Positions 52,753 to 61,354 of a DNA stretch of 64,000 nt are shown piece by piece; within the stretch, counting starts at the first letter, position 1, and each line of letters opens with the position of its first letter. The stretch is taken from the NCBI GenBank assembly GCA_965208945.1, contig OZ242366.1, forward strand, positions 1,302,001 to 1,366,000, in the 5' to 3' direction. Position numbers and translations under genes: made by a program. This DNA is from JAPPLB01 sp965208945. GTDB lineage: Bacteria > Acidobacteriota > Terriglobia > Bryobacterales > UBA6623. The notes below the pieces were generated by a model that did no database searches, was not told the DNA's origin, and saw only the letters and a list, made by a program, of their open reading frames with translations.

Positions 52753-52875
52753 TTCCAAGAGCAAGCAGACGGCCCGGCAAACAGTGTTACAGGTGCCGGC
52801 GGATCATCCTCGCCGAGGATTCTATCATTCACATGCCGGGGCCGGGCTCGGCTTCGGCTCTGCTACCTTATTTGC

Positions 52876-54411
52876 ATGCAACGACGAGCACGCCGTGAGT
52901 TATTAGGATTCGCGCCGGGGGCGGCTCCGGCGGTTCATCCCGGAACGGGGCTGCCGATGCGAGGCGGAGGCCCGGAGGTCTATACGCGGGTCGGCGGCCG
53001 GCCGTACATCAACTGCACGGCGATAGCCACCATCCATGGCGGGTCGGCTCAGCGCCCCGAAGTCATCGAAGCGATCCGCCAGGCGTCTTACTACCACGTG
53101 AACCTCGACGAACTCATGGAGGCCGTGGCCCCCCGGATCGCCAAGCTGCTCGATGCCGAAGCCGCTCACGTCAGCTCCGGTGCGGCCGGCTCGGTTACCT
53201 GCGCGACACTTGCCTGCATTGCGGGAGGTGACCCCGAGAAGATCCAACAAGTGCCCGATACTCGGGGCCTGAAGAACGAAGTGGTGATTCCGAGTTGGTC
53301 TCGCATCGTCTATGACCAGGCGATCCGCTCGGTGGGTGCACGCATCGTTGAAGTGACGACTGCCGAGGATCTCAAGAAGGCTTTCGGTCCAAAGACAGCC
53401 ATGGCTGCCGGGTTGATTCACATGGGCGAGAGCGGCAACCCGTTCTCGCTGGAGGAATACGTCGCGGCAGCCCACAGGAACGGCGTCCCTGTACTGATCG
53501 ATGCGGCCGACGGCACGCCTCATCGCCCGAATCCCTTTCTGCGGCGAGGCGTGGATCTTGTCGCTTACAGCGGCGGAAAGATCGTAAGGGGTCCCCAGAC
53601 AGCGGGGCTCTTGCTGGGGCGCAGGGACCTGATCGCAGCAGCATTTACCAACAGCGCCCCGCACCACACCTTCGCGCGCGCCATGAAGGTCAGCAAGGAA
53701 GAGATCATGGGGCTGCTCGCGGCGGTGGAAGCACTGGCGAGCAAGCCCGACCGTTCCGAGGAGGATGAGTTGTGGCGGACCTGGTATCGCTACATCATCA
53801 ACCGGGTGTCGCAGGTCCGGGGTGTGACGGGCCGGATCACGGAAGGCAGGGTTGAAGGCAACTACGTTCGGATGAGTATCGACTGGGACCCGAAGTTGAT
53901 CGGGATGACTTCGGGCGAGGTTGGAGAGTTGCTCTTGAGCGGCAAGCCGCGCATCCGGGCGCACGCGGGCGGTCAAGGGCATTCGCTCGGAATTCGTGCG
54001 GCCGCGCTCTATCCGGGCGATGAGAAGTTTGTCGCCGAAAGGCTGTACGAGATCTTCAGCAACGCTCCGGGGCCAAAACCGCCCCCACCGGACAAACCTC
54101 CGGCTTCGATCGACGTGTCGGGTCACTGGGATGTGCGGATCGACTACTCGGTCGGTTCCACTCGCCACAAGTTTTTCCTGGCGCTGCAACAGAGTCAACT
54201 GAACGGCGAACACACAGGCCGCATCGCCAGCGGCCCGCTACGAGGCCGAGTGAGCGGTAATGAGGTCGACTTCACAAGCTCGGCCCGCTACGAGGGAACA
54301 TCACTGCGGTACCGCTTTAGCGGACGCGCTTCGGCTGAGCGCATGTCCGGTGAAGTTGATCTCGGTGAGTACGGAACGGGAAGCTGGGAGGCACACCGAG
54401 TAAGCTCCTGA
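52876..54411 (+). CDS. SelA/DgaE-like PLP enzyme with C-terminal beta domain
   Basis: A 511-residue fold-type I PLP protein. Residues about 35-400 resemble the SelA/D-glucosaminate-6-phosphate ammonia-lyase group: VGGRPYINCTAIATIHGGSAQRPEVIEAI, AHVSSGAAGSVTCATLACIAG, VLIDAADGTPHRP and DLVAYSGGKIVRGPQTAGLL, with Lys235 as the probable PLP lysine. After a Pro-rich linker (KPPPPDKPPAS) a domain of about 100 residues follows, with beta-rich sequence (GHWDVRIDYSVGSTRHKFFL, LRYRFSGRASAERMSGEVDL). The N-terminus RRARRELLGFAPGAAPA could be a degenerate Tat signal. The reaction is probably an elimination or aminomutase step on an amino acid or amino-sugar acid; the exact one is unknown. Confidence 0.83.
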   Translation: MQRRARRELLGFAPGAAPAVHPGTGLPMRGGGPEVYTRVGGRPYINCTAIATIHGGSAQRPEVIEAIRQASYYHVNLDELMEAVAPRIAKLLDAEAAHVSSGAAGSVTCATLACIAGGDPEKIQQVPDTRGLKNEVVIPSWSRIVYDQAIRSVGARIVEVTTAEDLKKAFGPKTAMAAGLIHMGESGNPFSLEEYVAAAHRNGVPVLIDAADGTPHRPNPFLRRGVDLVAYSGGKIVRGPQTAGLLLGRRDLIAAAFTNSAPHHTFARAMKVSKEEIMGLLAAVEALASKPDRSEEDELWRTWYRYIINRVSQVRGVTGRITEGRVEGNYVRMSIDWDPKLIGMTSGEVGELLLSGKPRIRAHAGGQGHSLGIRAAALYPGDEKFVAERLYEIFSNAPGPKPPPPDKPPASIDVSGHWDVRIDYSVGSTRHKFFLALQQSQLNGEHTGRIASGPLRGRVSGNEVDFTSSARYEGTSLRYRFSGRASAERMSGEVDLGEYGTGSWEAHRVSS

Positions 54412-54619
54412 TTATTGCTGTCATCCCAGGCAGACCCGCCGAGAGACTCATTTTTCATTGCTCGCGGCTAGCGGACGGTGCGGCATCTTCCCCGCCTCGG
54501 ACGATGTGAGTCACTCGAGTAGCTGATGAAAGCCGTGATCGAAAGAAGCCAGACGCCGCGTGATGACCCAAACCGGTTGCCAAAAGTTGGACGACGCTGG
54601 CCGGTCTGAACTCTGCTCG

Positions 54620-55948
54620 TCACCATCCCTTCCAACTGCCATCCGCATTTCGGTACTGGCGATACGACATGCTTTCGTCATAGGGAAGTTGAGCTATGTG
54701 ATCTTCCTTGACGCCGATTCCCAATCCCGGCCGGTCGTTGAGTTCAATGAAACCGTTCTTGAACTCAAAGTCGTGATCCACATATTCGCCAAAACGCTGC
54801 ATCCAGTATCCCGAAACCTCCTGGATCAGGAAATTGCTGACGACTGCGTCCGCCTGCAGCATGGCGGCGAAATGAATCGGCCCCCCCGCGTTATGAGGGG
54901 CCATGAGCATTTGGGCCTCCTCGGCCAGTCGCGCGATGTGAACGAAGTTGGTGATACCGAAGCTATGGCTCACGTCCGGCTGGAGAAAGGCGCACGCGCG
55001 CGCATCCACGACTTCTTTGAACTCTCGATAAGAAAACAGCTTCTCACCGGTCGCAATGGGAACAGGACTCTTGGATGAGACCTCCTTGAGCACATTTACG
55101 GAGCCCACTTTGACAGGCTCTTCCAAGAACAGGGGGCGGTAAGGCGCAACCATCTCTGCGAAGGCGATGCTTAGCTCCGGACTCGGGCTTCCGTGGGTGT
55201 CGAGCATCAGCTCGACATCGGGACCGACCTCTTCGCGAACCGCTTTCACAATCGAGACGGAGTGCTTGAGGGCCTCATAGTCCATCGGCCAGGTGCGTGA
55301 TTCCAGAGGATTGCCCTTCAACCCGCGGGCGCCCCTGTCGACGGCTTCACGCGCTCCGCGGCGAGCCATCTCAACGGATTCGAAATTGATACCTCCGTTG
55401 TAGATCTTGATGCGATCCCGCTGCTTGCCTCCCAGGATTTGATAAACAGGAACACCCCAGGTCTTGCCGGCGATGTCATACAGCGCCATGTTGACGGCCG
55501 CGATAGCAGTGCCGATGACGGGTCCGCCTTTCCACGGCAAACGGTTCGTGATGTCGTTGCAGATGGCGACGACATCCAAAGCAGAACGGCCCAGAAGCAG
55601 CGGCTTCCATTCGTGCAGGGTGGCCTCGATGACGGGTGACAGCCACTCGATGCTCCCCTCACCCCAGCCGTCGATCCCTTGATCCGTCTCGACTTTGAGA
55701 AACAACCAGGTCTTGAACGGGCTCGATACCGCTTGGCGATTGCTGGGGTCACTGATTGCCTGTCCCGTCGCCACGTTGAACTTGTAGGTTTTGATCCCGG
55801 TAATCTTCGGACCATCCCCGTATTGGGATGAAGCGCCGGCGTTCCCTTGGGCGGCCCCGAACGCCGTGGAGCCAGCGGCGCCAAAGAGACCCGTGGCCAT
55901 GGTTTTCAGAAAATACCGCCGATCCCACGACGCAAATTTGTTCCTCAT
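54620..55948 (-). CDS. Tat-exported enolase-superfamily (MR/MLE) acid-sugar dehydratase-like protein
   Basis: A 442-residue protein. ATG 55948 has GGAGGGG upstream and begins a Tat-type signal (WDRRYFLKTMATGLFGAAGS). The enolase-superfamily barrel has RGLKGNPL (general-base Lys region), ELMLDTHGS, FLEEPV and TGEKLFS (three metal ligands Asp, Glu, Glu), QPDVSHSFG and MAPHNAGGP (His). This arrangement suits the mandelate racemase subgroup that dehydrates acid sugars such as galactonate or mannonate. Export by Tat would be unusual for a sugar-acid dehydratase but recurs in Acidobacteria. Substrate uncertain. Confidence 0.87.
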   Translation of the reverse strand: MRNKFASWDRRYFLKTMATGLFGAAGSTAFGAAQGNAGASSQYGDGPKITGIKTYKFNVATGQAISDPSNRQAVSSPFKTWLFLKVETDQGIDGWGEGSIEWLSPVIEATLHEWKPLLLGRSALDVVAICNDITNRLPWKGGPVIGTAIAAVNMALYDIAGKTWGVPVYQILGGKQRDRIKIYNGGINFESVEMARRGAREAVDRGARGLKGNPLESRTWPMDYEALKHSVSIVKAVREEVGPDVELMLDTHGSPSPELSIAFAEMVAPYRPLFLEEPVKVGSVNVLKEVSSKSPVPIATGEKLFSYREFKEVVDARACAFLQPDVSHSFGITNFVHIARLAEEAQMLMAPHNAGGPIHFAAMLQADAVVSNFLIQEVSGYWMQRFGEYVDHDFEFKNGFIELNDRPGLGIGVKEDHIAQLPYDESMSYRQYRNADGSWKGW

Positions 55949-56186
55949 CTCGTCCCCTCCAGCATCTATCCGTCTTCTTGACGTCGGCCCGGAAACCCGT
56001 CCGAGCCCCACCGCAAGCCTAGCAGGACAAGGTTCCTGAAGGCTCAGGCAACTGGCCGGGGGTCGCTTTCTTCGACATCAGCCAGACGATCAGTCTGCTG
56101 CGCTTCCTCACAGGTGCCTACTTTGAAAACGATGTCGGACTACGGGCAAGACCTTTGGAGAAGAAGCTACACGCGATCAATTATCT

Positions 56187-56352
56187 TCAAAAGACAAAGC
56201 TGTAACTCAGACCGGTGTCCCTGCCTCGGATCAGGAGGAAGGAAATGTTGTGGCTCTTAAGCGAGGCGTTGAACGTGAGATGCACATGAACTCCATCGAA
56301 GATCAGGAGTGACGTAACGTTTTCAGAGAAACCGAAGTTGAGTCCGCCGAAG
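56187..56352 (-). pseudogene. Possible remnant of an outer-membrane beta-barrel C-terminus
   Basis: On the minus strand a short frame reads FGGLNFGFSENVTSLLIFDG and ends HNISFLLIRGRDTGLSYSFVF with a stop. Alternating hydrophobic residues, Gly-rich turns and a terminal Phe are the marks of an outer-membrane barrel end. It has no start and runs into the decayed thioredoxin fragment in another frame, so it is a gene remnant at best. This is my reading of the pattern and no family is identified. Confidence 0.4.
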
Positions 56353-56857
56353 CACCGACGATCTCCACACCTCTCGCTTGATAATCCTCGCGCACCCGGA
56401 CCAAGATCGGCATTTCTTCCCTGCTAGCCTGCTTTTCTCACCACGTGGCGAGGCGAAGTGGGTGAGAGGGCCGCCAGGACGAGGCGCGAGCCGCTTGGCG
56501 CGCGCAGGCGTACTTGACGGTACGTTGAGCACGGCAAGCAAGCGCAACGAAGTCATGGCGGTCGTATTGCGTGCTTCGACCGTCGGGTGGTGAGAAATGC
56601 AGGCTAGGCACGCACCAGGTAGCCCAATAGTTCAGGACGACGATTCGGCCCCGGTAGTGTTCCAGGTTTTGGCGATCCCCCGAGAGTCCTTGCAGTGCGA
56701 GAACCGTTGGCTCCTCTTGTCCTTTGATCCGTTCGGACTCCACCTGAGAGGCAAACCCTCCGCAGGGAAGCAGGAACAGGAAGGCGGAAAACACCAACGC
56801 ACAATGCGAGATCGCGCTACCTGCCGTTCCCCGTCGAAGTTCCGACGTGGCCACCAC
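56303..56857 (-). pseudogene. TlpA-like thioredoxin gene split by MITE-A copy 10
   Basis: From 56857 a signal peptide (HCALVFSAFLFLLPCGGFAS) leads into a TlpA/ResA-type thioredoxin domain: GQEEPTVLALQGLSGDRQNL, YRGRIVVLNYWATWCVP. The frame then runs straight into the MITE. On the far side (56424 downward) the domain resumes as REEMPILVRVREDYQARGVEIVGASAD and ends at a stop at 56303. Joining the flanks with a single CTAG keeps the frame and gives WCVPSREEMP, so the second active-site Cys is Ser in the reconstruction. The original was an exported thiol-disulfide protein; the gene is now inactive and lacks the domain's C-terminal part. Confidence 0.82.
56424..56607. repeat. MITE-A copy 10, complete, inside a thioredoxin gene
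   Basis: Flanked by CTAG on both sides, with left end CCTGCTTTTCTCACCACGTG and right end GGTGGTGAGAAATGCAGG. It lacks the 24-base purine-rich segment between the two GGCGCGAGCC repeats, consistent with deletion between these direct repeats. The interior is otherwise the short form. Because it splits a recognisable gene, its borders can be checked independently. Confidence 0.9.
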
Positions 56858-57323
56858 TCCAGCTTAGCGCCGCGCCCGGTTCGATCGGCCCGGTTAGTTG
56901 GTGGAAAGGGTCGAATATACCGCGCGGGAGCATCGCAAACCGCATTCTCCATATTTGTGAAATTCCAGCGAGCACAAAGGTTGGCTGTCAAATTGCCCTC
57001 AGGACTCGTTGAACTCTTCCTGACTTGGGAGAAGCTTCGGCTGAGGTTTGTCGCGGTTCCAGCAGGTGTCGTGCAGAGTGTCGTCTGCTTGCTGTCAACC
57101 GCGGTGACCCGGGACGTATGGGATGACTGGGCCGGCGGCGATGCGCCGCTCAAAAGAACCTCGCAAAGTCTGCCGGTCCGCCAAAGTGAAATCAATCAAA
57201 TAAAGACCCTTACACCCATGGTGATCCTTCTTCTGGCCGTGCCATTATGGGAAGACCACCCGTCACCAATCAACCCGATCCTGAGCTCAGGTTGATCAAG
57301 ACGCCTGTCACGTAAACAATCAT
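56858..57323. other. Intergenic region, nothing recognised
   Basis: These 466 bases upstream of the broken thioredoxin gene contain open frames on both strands, but none has family-like sequence, a ribosome site or sensible composition. No repeat of the types described here is seen. The region probably holds old, decayed sequence. Confidence 0.5.
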
Positions 57324-57399
57324 TGGTGGACCTGGAGGGATTCGAACCCTCGACCTCTTCCATGCCATGGAAGCGCGCTCCCAACTGCGCCACAGGCCC
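57324..57399 (-). tRNA. tRNA-Ala (GGC anticodon)
   Basis: On the minus strand a 76-base cloverleaf runs from GGGCCTG to CAGGTCC-A-CCA. The D arm is GCGCAGTTGGGAGCGC, the anticodon arm CTTCC-ATGGCAT-GGAAG with anticodon GGC, the variable loop AGGTC, and the T arm GAGGG-TTCGAAT-CCCTC. CCA is encoded. All four stems pair. Anticodon GGC reads GCC and GCU alanine codons. Confidence 0.96.
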
Positions 57400-57534
57400 G
57401 TACAGGTAGGATCACGTTCAGGATAGCACGACACCGTGGGCCGACCTGCCGCCCGCTGGGTTGATCCGCTGCCGACTGCGGTTTCCTTCCACCGTCAGCA
57501 CGGTCGGCGTATGATCTAGGAAAAGGAGCCGTCA

Positions 57535-57819
57535 ATGGCTTATTGGGTGCTCGTTCTCATTCTTCTGTCTCCTCTGAGCTTATATGCCCCCCAGGGTCCT
57601 GGGCTGAAGACCCGCCAGCAACAACGGAATGCCATCCTCAAAGAGGATCATGAGAAGTCGCTCAAGAACGTGGCCGAGATTCTCACGCTAGCCAAGCAGC
57701 TTGAGGAGGAACTCGATAAAAATAAAGAACATATTATCGATATCCGTACCCTGCGGAAGGCGGAGCGCATCGAAGATCTGGCCAGGAATGTAAAAAACCG
57801 TATGAGGCGGATGTTCTGA
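57535..57819 (+). CDS. Small exported coiled-coil protein
   Basis: A 94-residue protein after an AAGGAG site. Residues 1-20 are a signal peptide or membrane anchor (WVLVLILLSPLSLYAPQ). The rest is a charged, heptad-like helix (DHEKSLKNVAEILTLAKQLEEELDKNKEHIIDIRTLRKAERIEDLARNVKNRMR). Similar short proteins with a KSLKN...L..LA..L..E core are frequent in Acidobacteria, from memory of the family pattern. Function unknown. Confidence 0.75.
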   Translation: MAYWVLVLILLSPLSLYAPQGPGLKTRQQQRNAILKEDHEKSLKNVAEILTLAKQLEEELDKNKEHIIDIRTLRKAERIEDLARNVKNRMRRMF

Positions 57820-58109
57820 TCTGAAATTATCGTCTGCACCTGAAAGTCTCCTGAATCACTGCACGGGCGTTCCCACCAGCCAAGAGCCACACAGAGCCTC
57901 GAAACGGTCGCGCTCCCCATCTCCAACTCCTTCCATCAAGGTTCGGACTTCTTCGAAGCCGCGATCCGTTGCGTACTGGTAGTCTGAGTCCCGGGCGGGA
58001 AGTGTTCGGAAAACGGCGGCCTCGTGCGAACTTCGTTTCACTTCCAGTACGCTAATGAATCCGAGCCCTGCCGAGCCGAAGGCGGGCACACGTAGGAGGA
58101 AACGGAAAC

Positions 58110-59081
58110 ATGGCGTTCGAAGGCCGAGTCAAGATCGTTGTTCCGGGTGATGACCCAGTTCAGATTCAAGGGTCGCCGGAACTGGACAAACTCAAACCCT
58201 ACGGCGATGTCACCATCTATACCGACCGCCCGGCGTCGTCTCAGGAAAAAGTAAAGCGGGCCGAGGGGGCGGAGGTCATCATGAATACCCGCGGCGCAGT
58301 GAAGTGGGGCGAAGAGGAGTTCCGCCGGCTGCCGGACCTCAAGATCATCTCGCTGTGCTCGATCGGCACCGATATGATCGACCTTGAAGCAGCCCGGGAT
58401 CACGGTATCGCGGTTTGTAACCTGCCCGGCCGCACTGCGCCCGTCGTCGCCGAGCATATTTTCGGCATGATGTTCGGGCTGGCCAAACGCACGGCCTTCT
58501 TGACCGAGCAGATGAAAGCTGGGCAATGGCCCCGCATGAACAACGTCATGCTCCAAGGCAAGACCCTGGGCATCATCGGAACGGGAAACATCGGCGCCAC
58601 CATGGCGCGATTGGCGCGGGCTGTCGGCATGAACGTGATCGCCTGGACATTCAACCCTTCGCCGGAACGAGCGGAGAAGCTGGGCCTGCGCTATGTCGAT
58701 CTCGACGAGCTGCTCACGACCTCCGACGTAGTCAGCCTGCACGTCGCCGTGTCAGACAAGACACGTGGCATGATCGGCAAGCGTGAACTCGGCTTGATGA
58801 AGGAAGGCGCGCTACTGGTCAACGGAGCGCGCGGAGCCATCGTCGATACTCCCGCACTGGTGGAGGCGTTGAATGCGAGCCACCTGGGAGGGGCCGCAGT
58901 CGATGTCTTTGAACAGGAACCGCCTCCGCCCGATCACCCACTGTTTGCCTGCGAACAGGTGATTCTCACGCCTCACTGCGCCGATATGACCGTAGAAGGC
59001 GTGGAGCTGCTCAATGTTGGCGTGGTCGAGAACGTAATCGCTTTTCTGGAAGGTCATACCCAGAACAACGTCGCTATCTAG
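58110..59081 (+). CDS. D-2-hydroxyacid dehydrogenase (PGDH-like)
   Basis: A complete 323-residue family member. The catalytic domain has VIMNTRGAVKWGEEEF and ISLCSIGTDMIDLEAARDHGI. The NAD-binding loop is GIIGTGNIGATMARLARAVG. Catalytic residues are intact: Arg in VNGARGAIVD, Glu in DVFEQEPPP exactly 29 residues later, and His in LTPHCADMT. It therefore contrasts with the protein at the window start, in which the Glu is Tyr. It probably reduces a 2-keto acid such as hydroxypyruvate or glyoxylate, or acts on an acid-sugar intermediate. AGGAGG precedes the start. It is convergent with the M48 gene. Confidence 0.92.
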   Translation: MAFEGRVKIVVPGDDPVQIQGSPELDKLKPYGDVTIYTDRPASSQEKVKRAEGAEVIMNTRGAVKWGEEEFRRLPDLKIISLCSIGTDMIDLEAARDHGIAVCNLPGRTAPVVAEHIFGMMFGLAKRTAFLTEQMKAGQWPRMNNVMLQGKTLGIIGTGNIGATMARLARAVGMNVIAWTFNPSPERAEKLGLRYVDLDELLTTSDVVSLHVAVSDKTRGMIGKRELGLMKEGALLVNGARGAIVDTPALVEALNASHLGGAAVDVFEQEPPPPDHPLFACEQVILTPHCADMTVEGVELLNVGVVENVIAFLEGHTQNNVAI

Positions 59082-59085
59082 ACGT

Positions 59086-60111
59086 TCAGCGGCGCTTCAG
59101 GGTCGGGCGGTCCTCTTCCTCTTCTGTCCCCAGACCTTCGTCATCAGCCGGGATCGTCGGGTCTCCCGAGGGCGCGCGGCGCAAGGTAGGCCGGTCGGGG
59201 TCTTCCTCGGCCCTCTTGCGCGCGCCGCGAGTGACGGTCGCCGACAACTGTCGCTTGATATCGAGAAACTCCGACGTACTCACGACGTATTCAGGCTTGT
59301 TGGGCAGCAAGCTGTCGATGGTCTTCTGAACCTTGACGATGCGCTTGCCATGGGGCGGGTGGCTCCGGAAGAGCTTTGACATCGTGCCCGGCTTGCGCTT
59401 CTCGTCGGCCTTCATCTTCTCGAAGAAGTCGACGAACGCCGTCGGGTCGTAGCCCGATTTGTAGAGGTATTGCAGACCGAGGAAATCTGCTTCCGTCTCG
59501 GCTTGCCGGCTGAAGCGCAGAAAGGTGATCGGGATGGCGAAGCCCGCGGCCTGATAGATGCCATAGCCGGTCCAGCCGCCCATGAAGATCAGCGGAATCG
59601 TAGCCAATTGCATCACTTGGCCCTTGGTGGCCTGTTTCGTGCCGTGGCGCGCGGCAACGTGGGCGATCTCATGCGCCATCACTCCGGCTAGCTCGGCCTC
59701 GCTCTCGGCTCGTAGGAACAACCCAGCGTTGACGTAGAAGAAACCGCCCGGCAACGCGAAGGCGTTGACTTCCTGACTATCGATCAGTTTGATCGTGAAC
59801 GGAACCTTGGCGTCGGAGTTGCGGACCAGGTTTTGTCCTACTCGATTGACATACTCGGCGATCACCGGGTCGTCAACGATCTTGGCATGGCGTTCGATAT
59901 CCTGCGCGAGACGCTTGCCGAGACCGATCTCCCTTTCAAGAGAATAGAAGTTCATCCCCCCGCCAACCTCGCGGTCACCGATAGCTTCGACGTCTTCTTT
60001 TTTGTTCTTGGGATCGCGCTTGCCCTTTGGGTCGGTCTTGGGTTCGGCGCTGAGTGAGAGTGGAAGGACCAACGTGACTGTGAGCATCAGGAAACTTCGC
60101 CAGATTCTCAT
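59086..60111 (-). CDS. M48-family periplasmic metalloprotease (BepA-like)
   Basis: A 341-residue protein. ATG 60111 has GGAGG upstream and opens a signal peptide (FLMLTVTLVLPLSLSA). The zinc motif is AGVMAHEIAHVAARH (HExxH, near residue 145); QAETEADFLGLQYLYKSGYDP provides the third ligand Glu. SHPPHGKRI and the Pro-Thr-rich tail (RPTLRR, RPTLKRR) follow. M48 periplasmic proteases such as BepA/LoiP degrade misfolded outer-membrane proteins. A repeated C-terminal (D)RPTL(K/R)R motif is unusual and may mediate binding. Confidence 0.9.
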   Translation of the reverse strand: MRIWRSFLMLTVTLVLPLSLSAEPKTDPKGKRDPKNKKEDVEAIGDREVGGGMNFYSLEREIGLGKRLAQDIERHAKIVDDPVIAEYVNRVGQNLVRNSDAKVPFTIKLIDSQEVNAFALPGGFFYVNAGLFLRAESEAELAGVMAHEIAHVAARHGTKQATKGQVMQLATIPLIFMGGWTGYGIYQAAGFAIPITFLRFSRQAETEADFLGLQYLYKSGYDPTAFVDFFEKMKADEKRKPGTMSKLFRSHPPHGKRIVKVQKTIDSLLPNKPEYVVSTSEFLDIKRQLSATVTRGARKRAEEDPDRPTLRRAPSGDPTIPADDEGLGTEEEEDRPTLKRR

Positions 60112-60195
60112 CACACCGCCTCCGTGCCGGGCTTCACACGCTGCCACTCAGTATAGCGCCGTGTACAAACTCGATCGGATCCCATTCGAACAACC

Positions 60196-60993
60196 CTATT
60201 TGAACGTCGTTCCAGACTCGATTGCATCATCGGACGGTTCGGATTCCTCAATTCCCTGCAGGGAGGGTACGGTCTCCAGGACGAGTTTTTGACTGTCGTT
60301 CAGGATGTCGAAGGCCTCTTCGAGCGAGCCCTCCGAAACCGAGCCGCCCGTTGCCCTTGCCGCCGCATAGAGGGTACTGATGGCATCGCCGAATTCGGTT
60401 CCGGTGCTATATTCGGGAGCCTCGCCGAACGCGATCAGCTTCACGGCGTCCGTCAGACGCTCGGCCCAGACCCTAGCCAGACGCTTCGGATTGGTTTCTC
60501 CAGCCAGAGTCAGGTCTTCCTGCGTCAGCTTGACCAGGAGCCGGCGCTGGGTACCATCCTTGGCCTGTTGTACGATGGCGGGAAACTTGTCGTCTTCGTC
60601 CAGAGTGATGATCTTGCCGGGCTCTTCCTTCAGGATCGTGATTGATTCCTGAAGACTATCCACGATACTCCGGGCGCGGGCCGCTCCGCCTCCACCTTCC
60701 AGTGGATCGTTGATCACGAAAACAGCGATCTCGTTCAGCTTGATGGCGATCGGAACACCGTCGGTCTTGCCCTCATTCGGCAGCAGGGTGTAAGTCACTT
60801 CGATTTCAGGAAGGCTGCTGATGATGCCGCCGGTTTCCAGATACAGCACCAAGACGACTACGCCGATGAACAACAGCATGGCCGCGATCATCACAGGCTG
60901 CTTGAGAATCGACTTCGCGCTCGGTTTTTTGGCCTGCCTGGTAAAAGCGAATTCGCCGGTATTCTCATCCTGTGGCGCGGGCGATTGATTCAT
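60196..60993 (-). CDS. Membrane protein with MscS-type periplasmic domain, no channel
   Basis: A 265-residue protein starting at ATG 60993. After a polar 35-residue N-terminus comes one membrane helix (VMIAAMLLFIGVVVLVLYL) and then an extracytoplasmic domain. The segment RARSIVDSLQESITILKEEP...LVKLTQEDLTLAGETNPKRLARVWAERLTDAVKL resembles the periplasmic domain found before the channel in some MscS-family proteins, where it opens with an AERA-type motif. No channel follows. The C-terminal 70 residues are acidic and low-complexity. Possible role in sensing or assembling a partner; not established. Confidence 0.6.
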   Translation of the reverse strand: MNQSPAPQDENTGEFAFTRQAKKPSAKSILKQPVMIAAMLLFIGVVVLVLYLETGGIISSLPEIEVTYTLLPNEGKTDGVPIAIKLNEIAVFVINDPLEGGGGAARARSIVDSLQESITILKEEPGKIITLDEDDKFPAIVQQAKDGTQRRLLVKLTQEDLTLAGETNPKRLARVWAERLTDAVKLIAFGEAPEYSTGTEFGDAISTLYAAARATGGSVSEGSLEEAFDILNDSQKLVLETVPSLQGIEESEPSDDAIESGTTFK

Positions 60994-61354
60994 GGCGTTC
61001 AACAAACCTCAGGGTCCACAGTCATAAGACGCTCTTGGGAGCGATGTGGATACACAATATTTGATTCTACTGCGAGCCGAGCCCGCTGTTTTGCTCCCAA
61101 GGCCAATAGCAGCGCTCCGCAGCCCCGGAGGCAAGCGCACTTCAGGAGTCTCTTCATCAGTGGTTACAGACACCGCAGCCGTCAGATTTGATCAGAGCGC
61201 GATGTTCGAGGTCCCAGGGCTACGCTGGAAGTCAATCCCGGCGCGTCTGTAGATCCGCGCGACGATTGATCTCTGCAAAAGCTGCGGACCGGAACAGAAG
61301 CTCGGGGGAATCGTAGCGACTCCACAACTCCTCATGCCAAACGTAGCTTGGCTG

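Noticed and set aside
56632..57195. Minus-strand frame of 187 codons upstream of the broken thioredoxin gene
   Set aside because: It overlaps the thioredoxin coding sequence in another frame and has Ser/Arg-rich composition without recognisable motifs.
57324..57399. tRNA-Ala as an attachment site for an integrated element
   Set aside because: No repeat of the tRNA 3' end and no integrase gene is seen in the window.
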